Source: Corythucha ciliata
Taxonomy: Eukaryota; Arthropoda; Insecta; Hemiptera; Tingidae
Direction: 5' to 3'
NCBI GenBank assembly: GCA_038030265.1
Contig: CM075943.1
Location: 32,612,001-32,676,000 of the forward strand
DNA length: 64,000 nt
Shown here one piece after another: positions 1 through 10,974 of the stretch; within the stretch, counting starts at the first letter, position 1, and the number at the start of each line of letters is the position of its first letter. Both the position numbers and the translations under genes were made by a program. A model generated the notes under the pieces. That model had not been told where the DNA came from and searched no databases. It saw nothing but the letters and a program-made list of their open reading frames with translations.

Positions 1-1
1 C

Positions 2-1079
2 AGACTTTTCGACCTCTCTCGGGCTTTTGACTCCATTGACGTCGGGATCCTATCTGAGAAACTTCGTTATTATACGGTTTCGATGAGCGTTCCGTCAGTT
101 TTCTACATTCATACCTCGTCGGCTGGCTACAGTGCGTGGCGTACGAGGGAGTCAGATCGGACCCTACTCCGGCTCTTGACCTTGGAGTTAGGCAGGGCTC
201 TATCCTCGGTCCCCTTCTATTTCTTCTTTATGTTAACGATTTATGCTTAGCGTCCTCGTCCCTTCCCTCGTCCGAGATCTTTCTCTACGCCGATGATACG
301 ACGGTACTCTGCACGGGTGATTCTGAGGCCGAGCTTTTTAATGAGCTGGAAGCGGCAACTTCGCTAATAGAATCATGGTGTTTGGCCAATCGTCCCGTTC
401 TTAACGACAATAAAACTCAAGACTTAGTTTATAATCTCAAAGGGCCCCATAAGTTTGTCAAGTTCCTTAGTCTCTTCATCGATTTCCGTATGTCCTGGGA
501 CAGTCACATCGAACACCTTTCGCCCCACCTATCAATGGCCACCTTCGTGGTTCGCCGCTTGAAAAAGGTCGTGTCAGTTGAGGCGCTGCGACTGATTTTC
601 TTCGGGCTCTTCTATTCCCGTATGACGTACGGTATTCTTGCCAGGGGGAATTCTTCAGGAGCAGTGAAAATCTTCCGCTTCCAAAAGGCCGCTATTCGTG
701 TGCTTTGCGGACTGCATCCACGCCAGTCGTGCCGTGGGTCGTTCAGGAAGCTGAGTGTGTTGACCTTCCATGGTGCTTATACATACTCAGCATTTTGCTC
801 TTTGTGCGGTCACACTTGACCGAGTTTCCTCTCAACTCTGCCTCTCACAATTACTCGACGCGACGTGCTGACGACCTTTCTGCACCATTTGTGCGCCTAG
901 CTGCTTCTGCCAGGTTGAACCCGAGCTCCGTGGGCGTGAGTCTTTATAATGCTCTCCCTTCCCTCCTCAAGGACCGCAGCATCTCACTGGCTAAATTCAA
1001 GACTCAGGTTCGCCACCTTATCCTTGATCTTGAGCCTTACTCGATCGCAGAGTTTGACCTTGCTCTACGCTCCAAATGA
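2..1079 (+). pseudogene. Reverse transcriptase 3' portion of a CR1/Jockey-like non-LTR retrotransposon, frameshifted
   Basis: The window opens inside the RT domain. Frame 2 at the left edge reads FDLSRAFDS, the usual first catalytic Asp block. Frame 1 from about 136 continues with GVRQGSILGPLLFLLYVNDL and LYADDTTVL, the second and third RT blocks. After about 780 the reading moves to frame 3 and runs through a typical C-terminal tail (YNALPSLLKD, then LAKFKTQVRHLI) to a stop at 1079. At least two frameshifts, near 120 and 780, make this copy inactive. The 5' part lies outside the window. The RT blocks and tail are seen directly. Placement in the CR1/Jockey group is by general resemblance, and the exact clade is not assigned. 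Confidence 0.85.
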
Positions 1080-1137
1080 GTTGTTACTCTATTATATTTT
1101 GACAATGCCTTATAAATTCATTTATGCTGGCAATAAA

Positions 1138-1169
<32 letters not shown>
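1138..1169 (+). repeat. (ATT)n microsatellite, 3' tail of the preceding non-LTR element
   Basis: About ten ATT units directly follow an AATAAAATT sequence, 59 bp after the RT stop codon. A similar ATT tail ends the unrelated non-LTR fragment near 25609, so this is probably the element's 3' tail. The R1-clade element that follows begins within 20 bp of it. Confidence 0.85.
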
Positions 1170-1186
1170 GGCAGAAAAACATCAGT

Positions 1187-2322
1187 ATGGATGTGAATAA
1201 CGGATTGGCCGAGTTAGATGAAATGCTGGACGTCATAGCGTCATGCAGGAACACGTGGAAGGCGGCGGAGAGAGCCGCTGGTGGCTTGGCAGTGCGTACC
1301 GGCGGGATTTCCTTCCCACCACTAGAGGACACTCCTAGCGGCCGCAAGAGAGGCCAGGCGATAGTGAGTATGGGTGGAGGCTCTACAGAGTGCCCGGACA
1401 GTAAGAAAAGGCGGGGCGGAGAGCTAGAGGAAGACTTTGTTACGGTCATCCGTAAGAAGCGGTCCAAGGCAGTCAATAAACATAAAGAGGGGCGGCCCCC
1501 CCAAGAGGCGAGGGGGTCGAGGTGGTTTTGCGAGGTGGTTTTGGTTCGATGAACCAAAAGAAGTCGGCAAAGAAGGATAAAGCAGGCGGGAAACGAGCAG
1601 CAAACCGGCCCGATGCCGTGGTGATCAAGCCGGCAGAGGGTAAAAGCTACGCAGAAGTTCTTCACTCGCTGCGGCGCACAGTGGTAGCGGAGGGTTCGGC
1701 AGGAACGGAGATAACTGCCATTAGGCGGACGCAGGGAGGGGCTGTACTCGTTGAGGTAAAGAAAGGTGGGGGGGACAGGGATGCTCTCGCCCGCATTATC
1801 TCGGAGGCAATAGGGAACACAGGCGAGGTTAAGTCTCTGACCTCGAAAAGTAGCATAGAGATCAGGGACCTGGACAGCTTAACAACAGTGGAGGAGGTGA
1901 GACAAGCCTTGGTGGATAAGCTGGGGGAGTCTGCCAAACAGGCCAAAGTTGCTGTCACAAAGGTGAACAGCAGGGAACAGCGGTTAGGCATAATAGAGCT
2001 GGACGCTAAGGATGCAGAGGTGATTCTCCGGGACCGCTTTATCAAGGTGGCAATGGTCAGTTGCCGAGTTCGCCCAAGAGCGGTTGTGCGCAGTTGTTTT
2101 AAGTGCTTGGGATATGGGCACCTGGCTTTCAGGTGCTCTGGTCCGGACCGCTCCAAGCTGTGCTTCAAGTGCGGGGGAGAGGGCCATAAGGCGGCTACGT
2201 GCACGCAGGAGGCCAAATGTCTGATGTGCGAAGGCAGTGGTAAAGAGGCGTCTCACGAGAGGGGCTCGGCTGGGTGCCCTGCCTTCCGAGAGGCCTTGGA
2301 GATCGCCAAGAAGAGAATATGA
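1187..2322 (+). pseudogene. ORF1 (gag-like, zinc-knuckle) of the R1-clade element
   Basis: The likely start is the ATG at 1187 (MDVNNGLAELDEM). The N-terminal third is basic and low complexity. A frame change in 1510-1550, in a stretch of C and G runs, moves to the frame that continues to 2322. The C-terminal part carries knuckles CFKCLGYGHLAFRC and CFKCGGEGHKAATC and then CLMCEGSG, the usual R1-type ORF1 nucleic-acid-binding cluster. Its role in the family is to coat the element RNA. The stop codon overlaps the ORF2 start as ATGA (2319-2322), a layout that suggests termination-reinitiation translation. Confidence 0.85.
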
Positions 2323-5307
2323 AGTTGAAGGTATTGCAGTGCAACCTTCACCGCAGCTGGGTTGCCCACGATTTGCTGAAGGAAATCGTGCGAGTCCATG
2401 ATATAGGGATACTGCTCATCAGCGAACAATATGAAGAAATAAGAGGTTCAGGATGGTTCTCAGACACCCCCGGTACGGCGGCCATATGGGTCCCCTGCTC
2501 GAGGGAACGTCTACACGTAGTAAAACACGGCGAGGGAGAAGGTTTCGTCTGGGTGGAGTACTCTGACTATGTATTTGTGAGTTGCTACCTCACTCCGAGT
2601 GACCCGATCTCAGATTTTCGAAGGAAGCTAGAAAATCTGGAGGACGTGGTACAAGGATTTCAGAAGAACCTGATCGTTGGCGGAGACTTCAATGCTAGAG
2701 CGGTCGAGTGGGGTGTGACCTCAACAAATGTAAGAGGGAGGCTCGTCATGGAAATGGCGGCAAGACTGAATCTGGTAGTGGCCAACGAAGGAAGTTCACC
2801 CACTTTCAGGAGGCCGGGGTGTAGGGGCACAATTCCAGACGTGACAATGATTGCGGAGCGCGCCTCATCCAAAGTGAAGAATTGGCACTTGCTGGATGAA
2901 TATACCGGAAGTGATCACGAATACATCGAGTTCGAGCTGGGGGGGTGCTGAGCGCTGCCGCCCGACAGCAAGCGCATTAAAGCGCTACAACACGGAAAGG
3001 TTGGACCCTGGGGTCTTCCTTTCGGTCATACGGGAAGGCAAGAGGGGAGCCCAAGAGCGAGCGAAGGAAGCGGGTGAACTCAGCCGATCGGAAGCAATTG
3101 TAAAAGAGACCACTGCTCTCATCGAAGAAGCGTGCACCTGGTCAATGCCGAGGAAAAAGGCTTTGAATGGTAAGACGCCAGCCTACTGGTGGACGGCAGA
3201 AATCGCGGAGCTCAGGAGGCGTTGTTTCCGACTGAGACGGGTAGCGCAGCGAGCGGCACCGCGGGGAAACGAGGTGGAGAGCAAAGTGGCGGATTACAAA
3301 GAGGCTAGAAAGGCCCTGAAGAGGGCAATAGCTGATAGTAAGCGGCGCAAGTGGGACGAGCTCATAGAGGACATTAATAATGACCCCTGGGGGCTAGGCT
3401 ACCGAATCGTGACTCAGAAGCTGGGGAGCATGACCCCTCCAGCCCCAATGCCTGGAGTCGTAAAAGACAGGATTGTTGAAGGTCTGTTCCCCGATCATCC
3501 GGGGCGAGACCCGGACGTAATAGAGGAAGAACCGGAGAGCGTTCCCTTGTTTACGAAAGAGGAGCTACAGAAAGCGGCACGTTCGATGCGAAATAAGAAG
3601 GCGCCCGGACTGGACGGAATACCATCGGAGATACTGAAGATTCTGGCAACGCACGAGCCCGACTTGCTCCTTGATATGTATAATACGTGTCTTGGCAAGG
3701 GAATCTTCTGTAAGCGCTGGAAGGTAGCTAGACTGGTGCTCATCGAGAAGGGCAAAGGAGATCCGGCCTCTCCCTCGGCCTACAGGCCGCTGTGTATGCT
3801 CAATACGACGGGAAAGCTCCTCGAAAAAATGCTGAAGCCGAGGCTGATGGGGGCAATCGAGGCGATAGGCGGACTTTCTGAACGACAGTTCGGCTTTGTA
3901 CCAGGGAAGTCCACCGTGCAAGCGGTTGGGGAGGTGGTAGCAGCGGCACGGACGGAATCACCACTCTAGAGAAATCTGTATGGTAGTGACACTCGACGTC
4001 AAAAATGCGTTTAACTCGGTCAGTGGGTGGATATCTTGGAGGCACTCGAGGTGCGCTTCCAAATTCTCACCTATCTTCGCAGGATTGTGCGTAGCTACCT
4101 TCACGACAGATGGCTGCTTTACGACACGGATGAGGGGCCCAGAAGGAGGCGAGTAACGGCGGACGCGGCGCAGGGGGCCATTCTCGGCCCGGATTTTTGG
4201 AACGCAAGCTACAACGGAATTCTCGAAATGGACATGCCGGAGAGCACCTTTCTGGTAGGGTACGCAGATGATCTGGCAGCAGTCATCACGGCCCGTAGCC
4301 TGGAGCACCTGCAGTTAAAACTGAATCAGGTGATGCGGAGAGTGGATGGTTGGATGAAGGAGTATAGTTTGCAGCTTGCCCTTCACAAGACGGAGATCGT
4401 TCTGCTGACTAGGAAGCGGATAGACCGAGTTGTCCCAATGCGGGTTATGGGGGAAACGGTTCAGACAAGCAGAGCGGTAAAGTATCTAGGAATAACGCTG
4501 GATTCGACGCTCTCCTTCTGGAATCACGTTAGTGGAGCGGCCGACAAGGCTGCTAGAGTCACGGCCAACTTAAGTCGGTTGATGGCAAATATTGGCGGGC
4601 CTTCCCCGAGGAAGCGGAAAATGTTGCTTGGCACGGCAGAAGCTATCATGCTTTATGGCGCAGAAGTCTGGGCGGATTCTTTGCGGTTCGATAAGTACGC
4701 GGAAAGGTTGCTGGCAGTGCAGCGGAGGGCCGCGCTCCGCATGTGCAGTGCCTACCGCACGGTGTCAGGTCCTGCAGCGCTTGTCATAGCTGGAGTTGTC
4801 CCGCTAGATCTGCTGGCGCAGGAGCGGAAGCGGGTCGCTGCAAAGAAAGCGGAGGTCTCGAACTCCCGGGTGAGGAGGGAAGAGCGGGCCGTGACCCTAG
4901 CTGAGTGGCAGAGGAAATGGGATGCTGAAGCGCGCGGAAGGTGGACGGCGACTTTGATCCCAAAACTCCAGCCGTGGCTGGAAAGGAAGCACGGAGAGGT
5001 CAACTATTACCTGACTATGTTCTTGTCGGGGCAGGGTTACTTCGGGAAGTACCTGCACCGAATTGGAAAAGAAAGTTCTCTGAACTGTATTTATTGTGGC
5101 GAGGAGGACGACGCCAGGCACACCATCTTTGAATGCCTGAATTGGGAGGCCCTTCGAAATGAGCTAATTAGACACGTGGGGGCCCTGCACCCCGCCAGTG
5201 TAGTTGAGAGGATGCTCGGGAAGCAGGAGACCTGGAGCCAAATCACCAGCTTCGTGGTTGAGGTACTCAAACAGAAGAAGCGCGACATGGAAGAGAGGCC
5301 GACCTGA
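2319..5307 (+). pseudogene. ORF2 (AP-type endonuclease plus reverse transcriptase) of the R1-clade element
   Basis: ORF2 starts at the ATG that overlaps the ORF1 stop. The endonuclease (2319-2951) shows ISEQYE, GGDFNAR and GSDHEYIEF, the conserved apurinic-endonuclease positions. A shift in the G run at 2938-2946 leads into the RT frame (to 3969), with NKKAPGLDGIPSEILK and SAYRPLCMLNTTGK. A stop and a second shift between 3967 and 4030 lie around TLDVKNAFNS. The third frame to 5307 has the catalytic GYADDL near 4260 and, at the C terminus, CIYCGEEDDARHTIFEC, the post-RT zinc-finger-like motif of this clade. The protein nicks the target and copies its RNA by target-primed reverse transcription. 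This copy is broken. Confidence 0.9.
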
Positions 5308-5576
5308 AATAGACCTCTGCAGGTCTAGGCCTGGGTCCAGCCGATGGGTGGAAAACAAGTAGCAGGACAGAACGGAGGTGCAAAAAAGGCACAGGAAACC
5401 TCCCCTGAAGTAATACCGAAAAGGTCGTACCGGGGGGGGGGGGTCTCTGAGGAGGAATGTCCGCGGGTTTTTTAGTGGGTAAAAATCCCACACTGCAGGG
5501 GAGGCATATCCCAAGCGTCTTTTTGAAGATTTTTCCCGCAGACAATTAAAAAAAAAAAAAATATTATTATTATTAT
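5308..5576 (+). other. 3' UTR and A/ATT tail of the R1-clade element
   Basis: After the ORF2 stop there is a G-rich non-coding stretch with a ten-G run (about 5431-5441), then an A run of about 13 and five ATT units ending near 5576. This is taken as the element's 3' end because the sequence character changes completely afterwards. Confidence 0.65.
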
Positions 5577-5585
5577 TAAATACTT

Positions 5586-5685
5586 GGTATCGAATGGGTA
5601 TCGTTTCAAATGAGTACTTTCACTCGGTATCGAATGGGTATTGATTCAGTATCGTACTAGTTTTAATCAATGCCCATTCGATACC
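5586..5685. repeat. Short foldback with 21-bp arms
   Basis: GGTATCGAATGGGTAT occurs as a direct repeat at 5586 and 5626. The second copy (arm 5626-5646) is matched by an inverted arm at 5665-5685 with one mismatch, leaving an 18-bp loop. It lies between the R1 tail and a MITE and may be the remnant of another short element. Confidence 0.7.
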
Positions 5686-5697
5686 AATTAAAAGTAT

Positions 5698-5823
5698 CGA
5701 ACACAAGCTATGCGTCTGTGGAGTCTACGCAACCAAACAAATTATTGCTCTCGAAAAATGAAGTATTTTGATAGGTTGCACAGACTCCACAATCGCGCAG
5801 CATTATGGTTTGTGAACGAGGCC
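5698..5823. mobile_element. MITE family 1, copy 1 (TA-flanked, AGGCC termini)
   Basis: This copy shares the core GTGGAGTCTAYGCAACCAAA ... TTTTGATAGGTTGCA with two other copies in the window. The core itself is an imperfect inverted repeat. The right terminus reads TTTGTGAACGAGGCC followed by TA. The left terminus has lost its outermost bases where it meets the preceding foldback. No coding capacity. Confidence 0.7.
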
Positions 5824-5825
5824 TA

Positions 5826-7439
5826 AAAAATTGCTTATTCACAGCTAATAAGGCGCTCATTTGCGACTAAAATTGAGAAAAAGCGCCAATTTGCAGGTTT
5901 CTCGATATGCGCAACTTCCGGGCCGCGATCATTCAAGATTTAGAAAACGTCAATTAACATTTAGCGGTAAATGTACACACTCACCGGTGAAAATATGCAC
6001 ATTTACCGTATAATTATTTTAAACTCACTATTTGACTCCACATTACCGACCATTTTAAGGGAAAGGGGCCCGAAAAATAATATTCTTTGGCAACATTTTC
6101 AGATTCTTGGCCAATAAGTCAATATTAGAGGGACAATCACAACATTTCTGACCAAGAAGTGAACAAATTCTGTTTCCATGGGAAGTGATTTTCCATTTTT
6201 CATCTATTCTTGCCCCCCCCCACCTTATTCACTAAGGATATTCTTAGCGTAGCCCCCGATTTCAATACGTTTCTACGCCACTGTCACAACAGTATAGTGT
6301 ATAAGCACCACAACTTATTCCGGTTATTAGTCTCCTTTTATAGTTTTTGGCTATCATCATTTTGATGCCTCCCAAAAATAAGTGTTTGGCCTCTTCTCCC
6401 ACCACCAACCTACCTTCCTCGCGAATTCGGAGGCAAAAATCAGCTACGTTTCCTCTTGCGACGTTGCGTTGTTAGGATGGTAGCACGGCAATTTCATGCA
6501 TTTACCCCCCCAAAAAAAGTCAATACGCCAAGAGCTTTCACGGTCACTCAAGAACTGGAGAAGATGGAGCGTACACCCTGCACTTTCAGTCTGGCAAATA
6601 TTGTGATAATCTGCTTGTAGTTCTTTTACTTGATAAGCATCGCTTAACAAGTTATGTTTGGAAGAAAGTTATTGTTTTTTAGATAAAATGTCAAGTGACA
6701 CATTTCTATCGCTTACAAGCTATTACCGGAACGACAATATGTTATTCCCTTGACACGCTCTACACGATTTACACGCTCGACTCTCTAACTGGGGAAAATT
6801 CGGAAACGACGACGATGGTGGAAAACAGAAGTTTTTTTTCAAGTATTTTTAAATTACCATTACAGGTGTTTTAATTGTTCTTACAGTCTCCAACACAGGT
6901 AAATGCCTAAAAAGAACAAAATATACAATCTAAACAAAATTTGCGCTTAAAAATTGTACAAAAACCGTCCACACTGCTCCAGCGCTCCACCTTTGATGCG
7001 TTTGAAAAACCGACAGGGAATGGATCGCCGCGATCTGTACGCGAGCGGAGCGCAAACCCCGTCCAAACTGAGGCGCTCCGCTCCTGCAACGTTGCAGTAC
7101 ATGTTCGGATCGCCCAGTTTATACGCGCCTTTTAGGTTCAACAGATTAAATTTTTATGAAGACCTCGTAATATGTTTGCGATTTTGACGTAAAAATTGAA
7201 TTGCAACGTATAATGGGATTTATATTTAATTCTAACCAATAGCTATGGCAAACACTAAGGCCAAAGCAAAAAAAAAAAAGTTATTGTTTTCAATTAAATT
7301 GGTAGTTTCTAAACGAACAAGCTCATCATTCGTCTGAATTTTGACTTGAGAAGGTCCCCCAGACTACTTTTTGAACTGAAAATTTGCGAGTGAGTATTTC
7401 CTTGATGAAGTTCTTACAGTTATTCTCTTTTTTATTTAG
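5826..7439. other. Gene-free AT-rich sequence
   Basis: No coding exon is recognised. A short stretch at 5840-5905 (GCTAATAAGGCGCTCATTTG and following) matches the type-A periodic repeat seen at 7790-8140, 9410-9600 and 46000-46500. A sequence at 6275-6290 ending CTACGCCACTG resembles one hAT terminus, but no partner terminus was found. The rest is unassigned. Confidence 0.6.
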
Positions 7440-7770
7440 GATCAATCAAAAAGCCAATTTCGTAAGAGTCAAATCATTCAAAAATGTCATTTCACTGGTT
7501 TTGTTCCTTCCAAACAGCCATTCCGCAGGGTGGCCTCTGTCGAAGTACAAATTTCGTGGTTTTGAGCGATTTCAAGAGCCATTTTTTGTCCAAAACCTCA
7601 TTAACAAAACACAATGTCGACGGTTTGAATCTTTCAAACAAAAACCAAATGTCACGCATCTTGCACGTCGGAAAACCCAATTTCGTGGGGTTGACACAGT
7701 AAATATTCACGGATTTCAACCGTTTAAAATCAAAATTTCCAGAGTGCTGGCTGATTGGTGGCGGCTTTTC
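7440..7770. repeat. Type-B degenerate periodic repeat array
   Basis: Diverged units spaced about 35-40 bp apart contain CCAATTTCGTRRG or CAAATTTCGTGGTTTTGAG, with intervening words such as TTCAAACA and AAAACC. The array makes spurious ORFs on both strands. The same unit type recurs at 49040-49270, 59590-60270, 62440-62805 and 63180-63700. Confidence 0.6.
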
Positions 7771-7779
7771 TCATTTTTA

Positions 7780-8140
7780 GCCGCTATGAATTAGCAATTT
7801 CAGTCACGAAGTGGCATTTTTAATCCAGCGAATTAGCGATTCTTTTCAATTCTATGCGCGAATTAGCGATTTTTCTCCATTTTGTCCGCGAATTAACTCC
7901 TTTTATCATTTCTATCCGTTAATTAGCCATTTCTCTTAATTTTAGCCCTTAAATAGCGTTTTACTCAATTTTATACTTGATTAGCGTTTTCCCGCGAAGC
8001 AGCGTTTTTTAACCCGGTGAATTATAGTGACTTTTTTCAGTTCTAGCCTTGATTTAAACGCTTTTTCTCTATTTCAGTCGTCATTATCGTCTTTTCTCAC
8101 AGAAATGCGATTAGAGCTTTTTATTCAAATTCAGTCGTAA
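7780..8140. repeat. Type-A degenerate periodic repeat array
   Basis: Repeated words GCGAATTAGCGATTTTTCTC, AATTTTAGCC and close variants occur every 38-42 bp, at least seven times. Identity between units is low, as in an old decayed minisatellite. No coding signal. Confidence 0.65.
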
Positions 8141-9409
8141 ATTTTTCCAAAGAACCATGCAGCACACAGGAACCTCGATCCCCGACTCCGGAGTCACGAC
8201 AAATCCAACGACAATGCGGAAAAACGTTCCATTTTCGACGCTGATGACGCCCCGTTAAGCCCTGTTTACACGTTACAATTTTCCAGGCAATAGCGCGAGC
8301 AATCTCTTCAAAATCGAAAATTAATCACGGAATAATGGTGTTTTCAATGACACTGTGCGCGATATTGTAAGAAAAATCGCTTATTCGTATGAACACGGTT
8401 TTATTGGCGTTTTGCAGAGACCGGAAAAAACAGACTTAAAAATCCCGTTCCCTACATCCATGTACATAAAACCTGAATATCCCCATTTTTCTACATTAAG
8501 TAAGCTTTTCGGTGGCCCCCCTCTGAACGGGAGCCCGGGACTGTCCGCCCCCCCCCCTCGCCACGACCCATGTAACGTCACGGCCAAAACATAACTCGTC
8601 AGGAAAGGGAGTATGGGCCATTATCAAAATAGGAATTTTTTACTCCGTTTTTTGTGTACATATTTTCACCCAACAATTTTTGCTCAACCCCAGTAAACTG
8701 GTCCTCGCTGTACAACCATGAATATTCAAACTTCACACTTTTTTATGATTATCGTCCAATTCCGTTGCCGGCTCCGGACGCAGTGAGAGTTTTTTTCACC
8801 GGTGTGAGGATTTTGTCTGTTTTCTTTGCAGATTGGCCATATTTGTGAGAAGAAGATTTCTAAGACTTCTGCGTTAATTTGCAGTCTCAAGGATCTTTTT
8901 TTCTTGCCGTTCTTGCGATTTAATACTTTTAAAAGGACGTTGGGGTGCAGATTGCTTATATTTAGTGATATTATCGTTTATGGAAAGGAATGCGTGCCCT
9001 TTGGACGATTCGGGTGTTGATTCATTCAACAAATGATCGTTTATTTTTCTTCCTGCTAGTTGCATAACGCGTGATACCTCAGACCCGCATTACCGATACT
9101 GTTACTTAAACGAAAAGGTAAAAAGTGGACTGTATAAAAAATATCCGGTATTCAGAGCAGTATTCGCGTCGACTTCTCTTTCTTCACTGACGCAAACGAG
9201 TTTCCCATCAAATGGGTACTTGTCAAGCTCTAGGCTTTTTATGAAATCCACCATAGTCCAGGTATGATCGTGAATCTTTTAGTTTCCCTGGCCTATCATA
9301 CTATCAGCCTGTTAAAAGGTATCATATACAGGTTGTGGCGAAGTAGAGTTGTTGAGCTTGAAGAAACAAACGGGACAGATTTTACCCACGCATTGAGGAT
9401 TCTTTAGAT
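8141..9409. other. Unassigned intergenic sequence
   Basis: No recognisable gene. TAAGCCCTGTTTACACG at about 8253 resembles one terminus of MITE family 1 (TAAGGCCCCGTT), but a matching second terminus is not evident. A C run lies at 8549-8558. Otherwise nothing is supported. Confidence 0.5.
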
Positions 9410-9600
9410 TTTTGACTCACCAATTCAAATAAAATCTGCGCTTTTCCTCCATTTTTGACGTGACTCAGCATTTTCTTTCACTTTTTTTAGTCGTGAATTT
9501 GCGCTGTTTCTCAATTTTAGCTGCGATTTAATTAGCGTTTTTCTCAATTTTAGTCTCTAAGAACTAGCGTTTTTCTTACTTTAGGCCGCGAAAATCACGT
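9410..9600. repeat. Type-A degenerate periodic repeat, short array
   Basis: About five units contain CGTGAATTTGCGCTGTTTCTC, or shorter forms such as AATTAGCGTTTTTCTCAATTTTAG, at about 40-bp spacing. They match the 7780-8140 array. Confidence 0.6.
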
Positions 9601-10974
9601 CCGGAATTTTCCAAATTTTTGAAAAATGAATTTTGTTTCCGTTTGAGCTTCTGTTGTTCTGTTGTAATGAAGTTTAATCATGATTTAAATGAACTATTCT
9701 GTAAGAAAATTTTGTGCTCTTTCCAACGAGCTCCTTAGTTTTGGGTCTGCAAGATCCAACGTCTTCAGTACTGTTGACCTCACGATCAGCCCTGAAACTT
9801 CAATTTTCGCTAAAATTGGGACCGCGGGAACTTGCACTTGAGTGTGACAGGTAACATCCAATTGTGCACATGTTTGCCTCCAAAATGTAACAATTTCTTT
9901 GGGGGGTGCGGCGGCCTATGGTTCTCGTCAGCCTACGACGCAGCCCGTCGTGGTCGTGCAGCCCCCAGGGGGCCCGAGCTCACAAAAAAAAAAAAAAAAA
10001 AAACAATTGCTCCAGTAAGGCTTTCACGCTTTGCTCAATGTAATTACGACACAAATGCGTGACGAGACAATATTGTAACAAAAATGTACTCACAACAAAA
10101 ATGATGAGTTTGGTGTCAAAACAAACCAAAATTGACGAATGTCCGAAAAACAAAACACGCGTTGGCGACTTGTTACTCAAACGAGAACCGAACCGAAAGA
10201 GAGCGTTTTTTTTTACACACACACACTCAACCTCACCCAAACTGGTCACCCGAAGGTGAGGATTACATCATAAAAAAATAGCGGGAGTGGTCAGGTTTAC
10301 CAAACATACTGCCCCCCCCCCCTCCAACGACAACAAAGAAACCAAACTTTAAACAGGATTTTGCGCGTCAATGCAACACCAAAAGACAAATTATTAAGGT
10401 CAATCTGGACGACAAGTGTGCAAGTGAGAGGGAATGTGGTGAGCAGTACTTTGACATTTTCTCAGCATCCACTTCATTGATTTTTGATCTGAAAATTGTT
10501 CAGGAACCGGGATGATATTCTCTAAGAGGCTATCTTGCCAGATTTATAAAAAATCTCTTGGTTGATTAATTAATTTTCCCTAATTAATTAATTACTGGCA
10601 TTTTTATGAAAACTACGTACAGCCCGGATTCTGAAGCATTAGCTGAAGACATTGACACCTTCGGTTTCGCCAAAAATCAAAAAATGGTGACGTAAACAGA
10701 AAAAAGGCACGAACAATGAACAACAAAAACTAGTGTGCTTGGGCAGGTGGCCGGGATACGGCCGTATCCCGGAAGTATCTCCTCTCCGTCTTGTGTGCTA
10801 TAGGCTTTCGCCGATAGCAATCAATGCAGCGGAAGTATACTGAGCGTATTAACCGACGAACTGAAATAATTCAAAATTGCCGAAGAATCGAAGCTTGAAG
10901 TTGGATGGGTCCTGGATGACCGAAATTCGAGTGATAAAACCGAGTGATAAGGAGACTCAAGTGAGACTTATACG
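9601..10974. other. Unassigned intergenic sequence with homopolymer runs
   Basis: Contains a 19-A run (9983-10001), an (AC)n stretch near 10215 and a C run near 10312-10322. No exon or transposon domain was recognised. It ends at a truncated BEL fragment. Confidence 0.5.
10751..10772. repeat. Perfect 22-bp palindrome
   Basis: CCGGGATACGG followed directly by its reverse complement, with no loop. It is GC-rich in an AT-rich setting. It could be a protein-binding site or the join of two element ends. No function is assigned. Confidence 0.8.

Larger units (their letters stand above)
1170..5576 (+). mobile_element. R1-clade non-LTR retrotransposon, nearly full length, inactive
   Basis: Two overlapping ORFs (a gag-like ORF1 with zinc knuckles, then endonuclease plus RT in ORF2) and a C-terminal Cys/His motif after the RT give an R1-clade layout. 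There are at least three frame disruptions, near 1510-1550, 2938-2946 (a G run) and 3967-4030. The 3' UTR ends in an A run and five ATT units. Canonical R1 sits in 28S rDNA, but no rDNA is visible here. The 5' end abuts an ATT microsatellite, so the copy is either 5' truncated at that point or was inserted into the repeat. Confidence 0.85.

Noticed and set aside
1084..1665. A 193-codon - strand frame with a poly-Asn stretch
   Set aside because: The poly-Asn comes from the ATT repeat and the rest is antisense to R1 ORF1.
1170..5576. R1 element as a sign of rDNA in the window
   Set aside because: No 28S-like sequence is seen on either flank; the flanks are an ATT repeat and AT-rich DNA.
6275..6290. 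CTACGCCACTG as the right end of a hAT-like element
   Set aside because: No left partner CAGTGGCGTAG was found upstream in the window.
7780..8140. Periodic array as a CRISPR
   Set aside because: Units are highly diverged, there are no distinct spacers, and the genome is eukaryotic.
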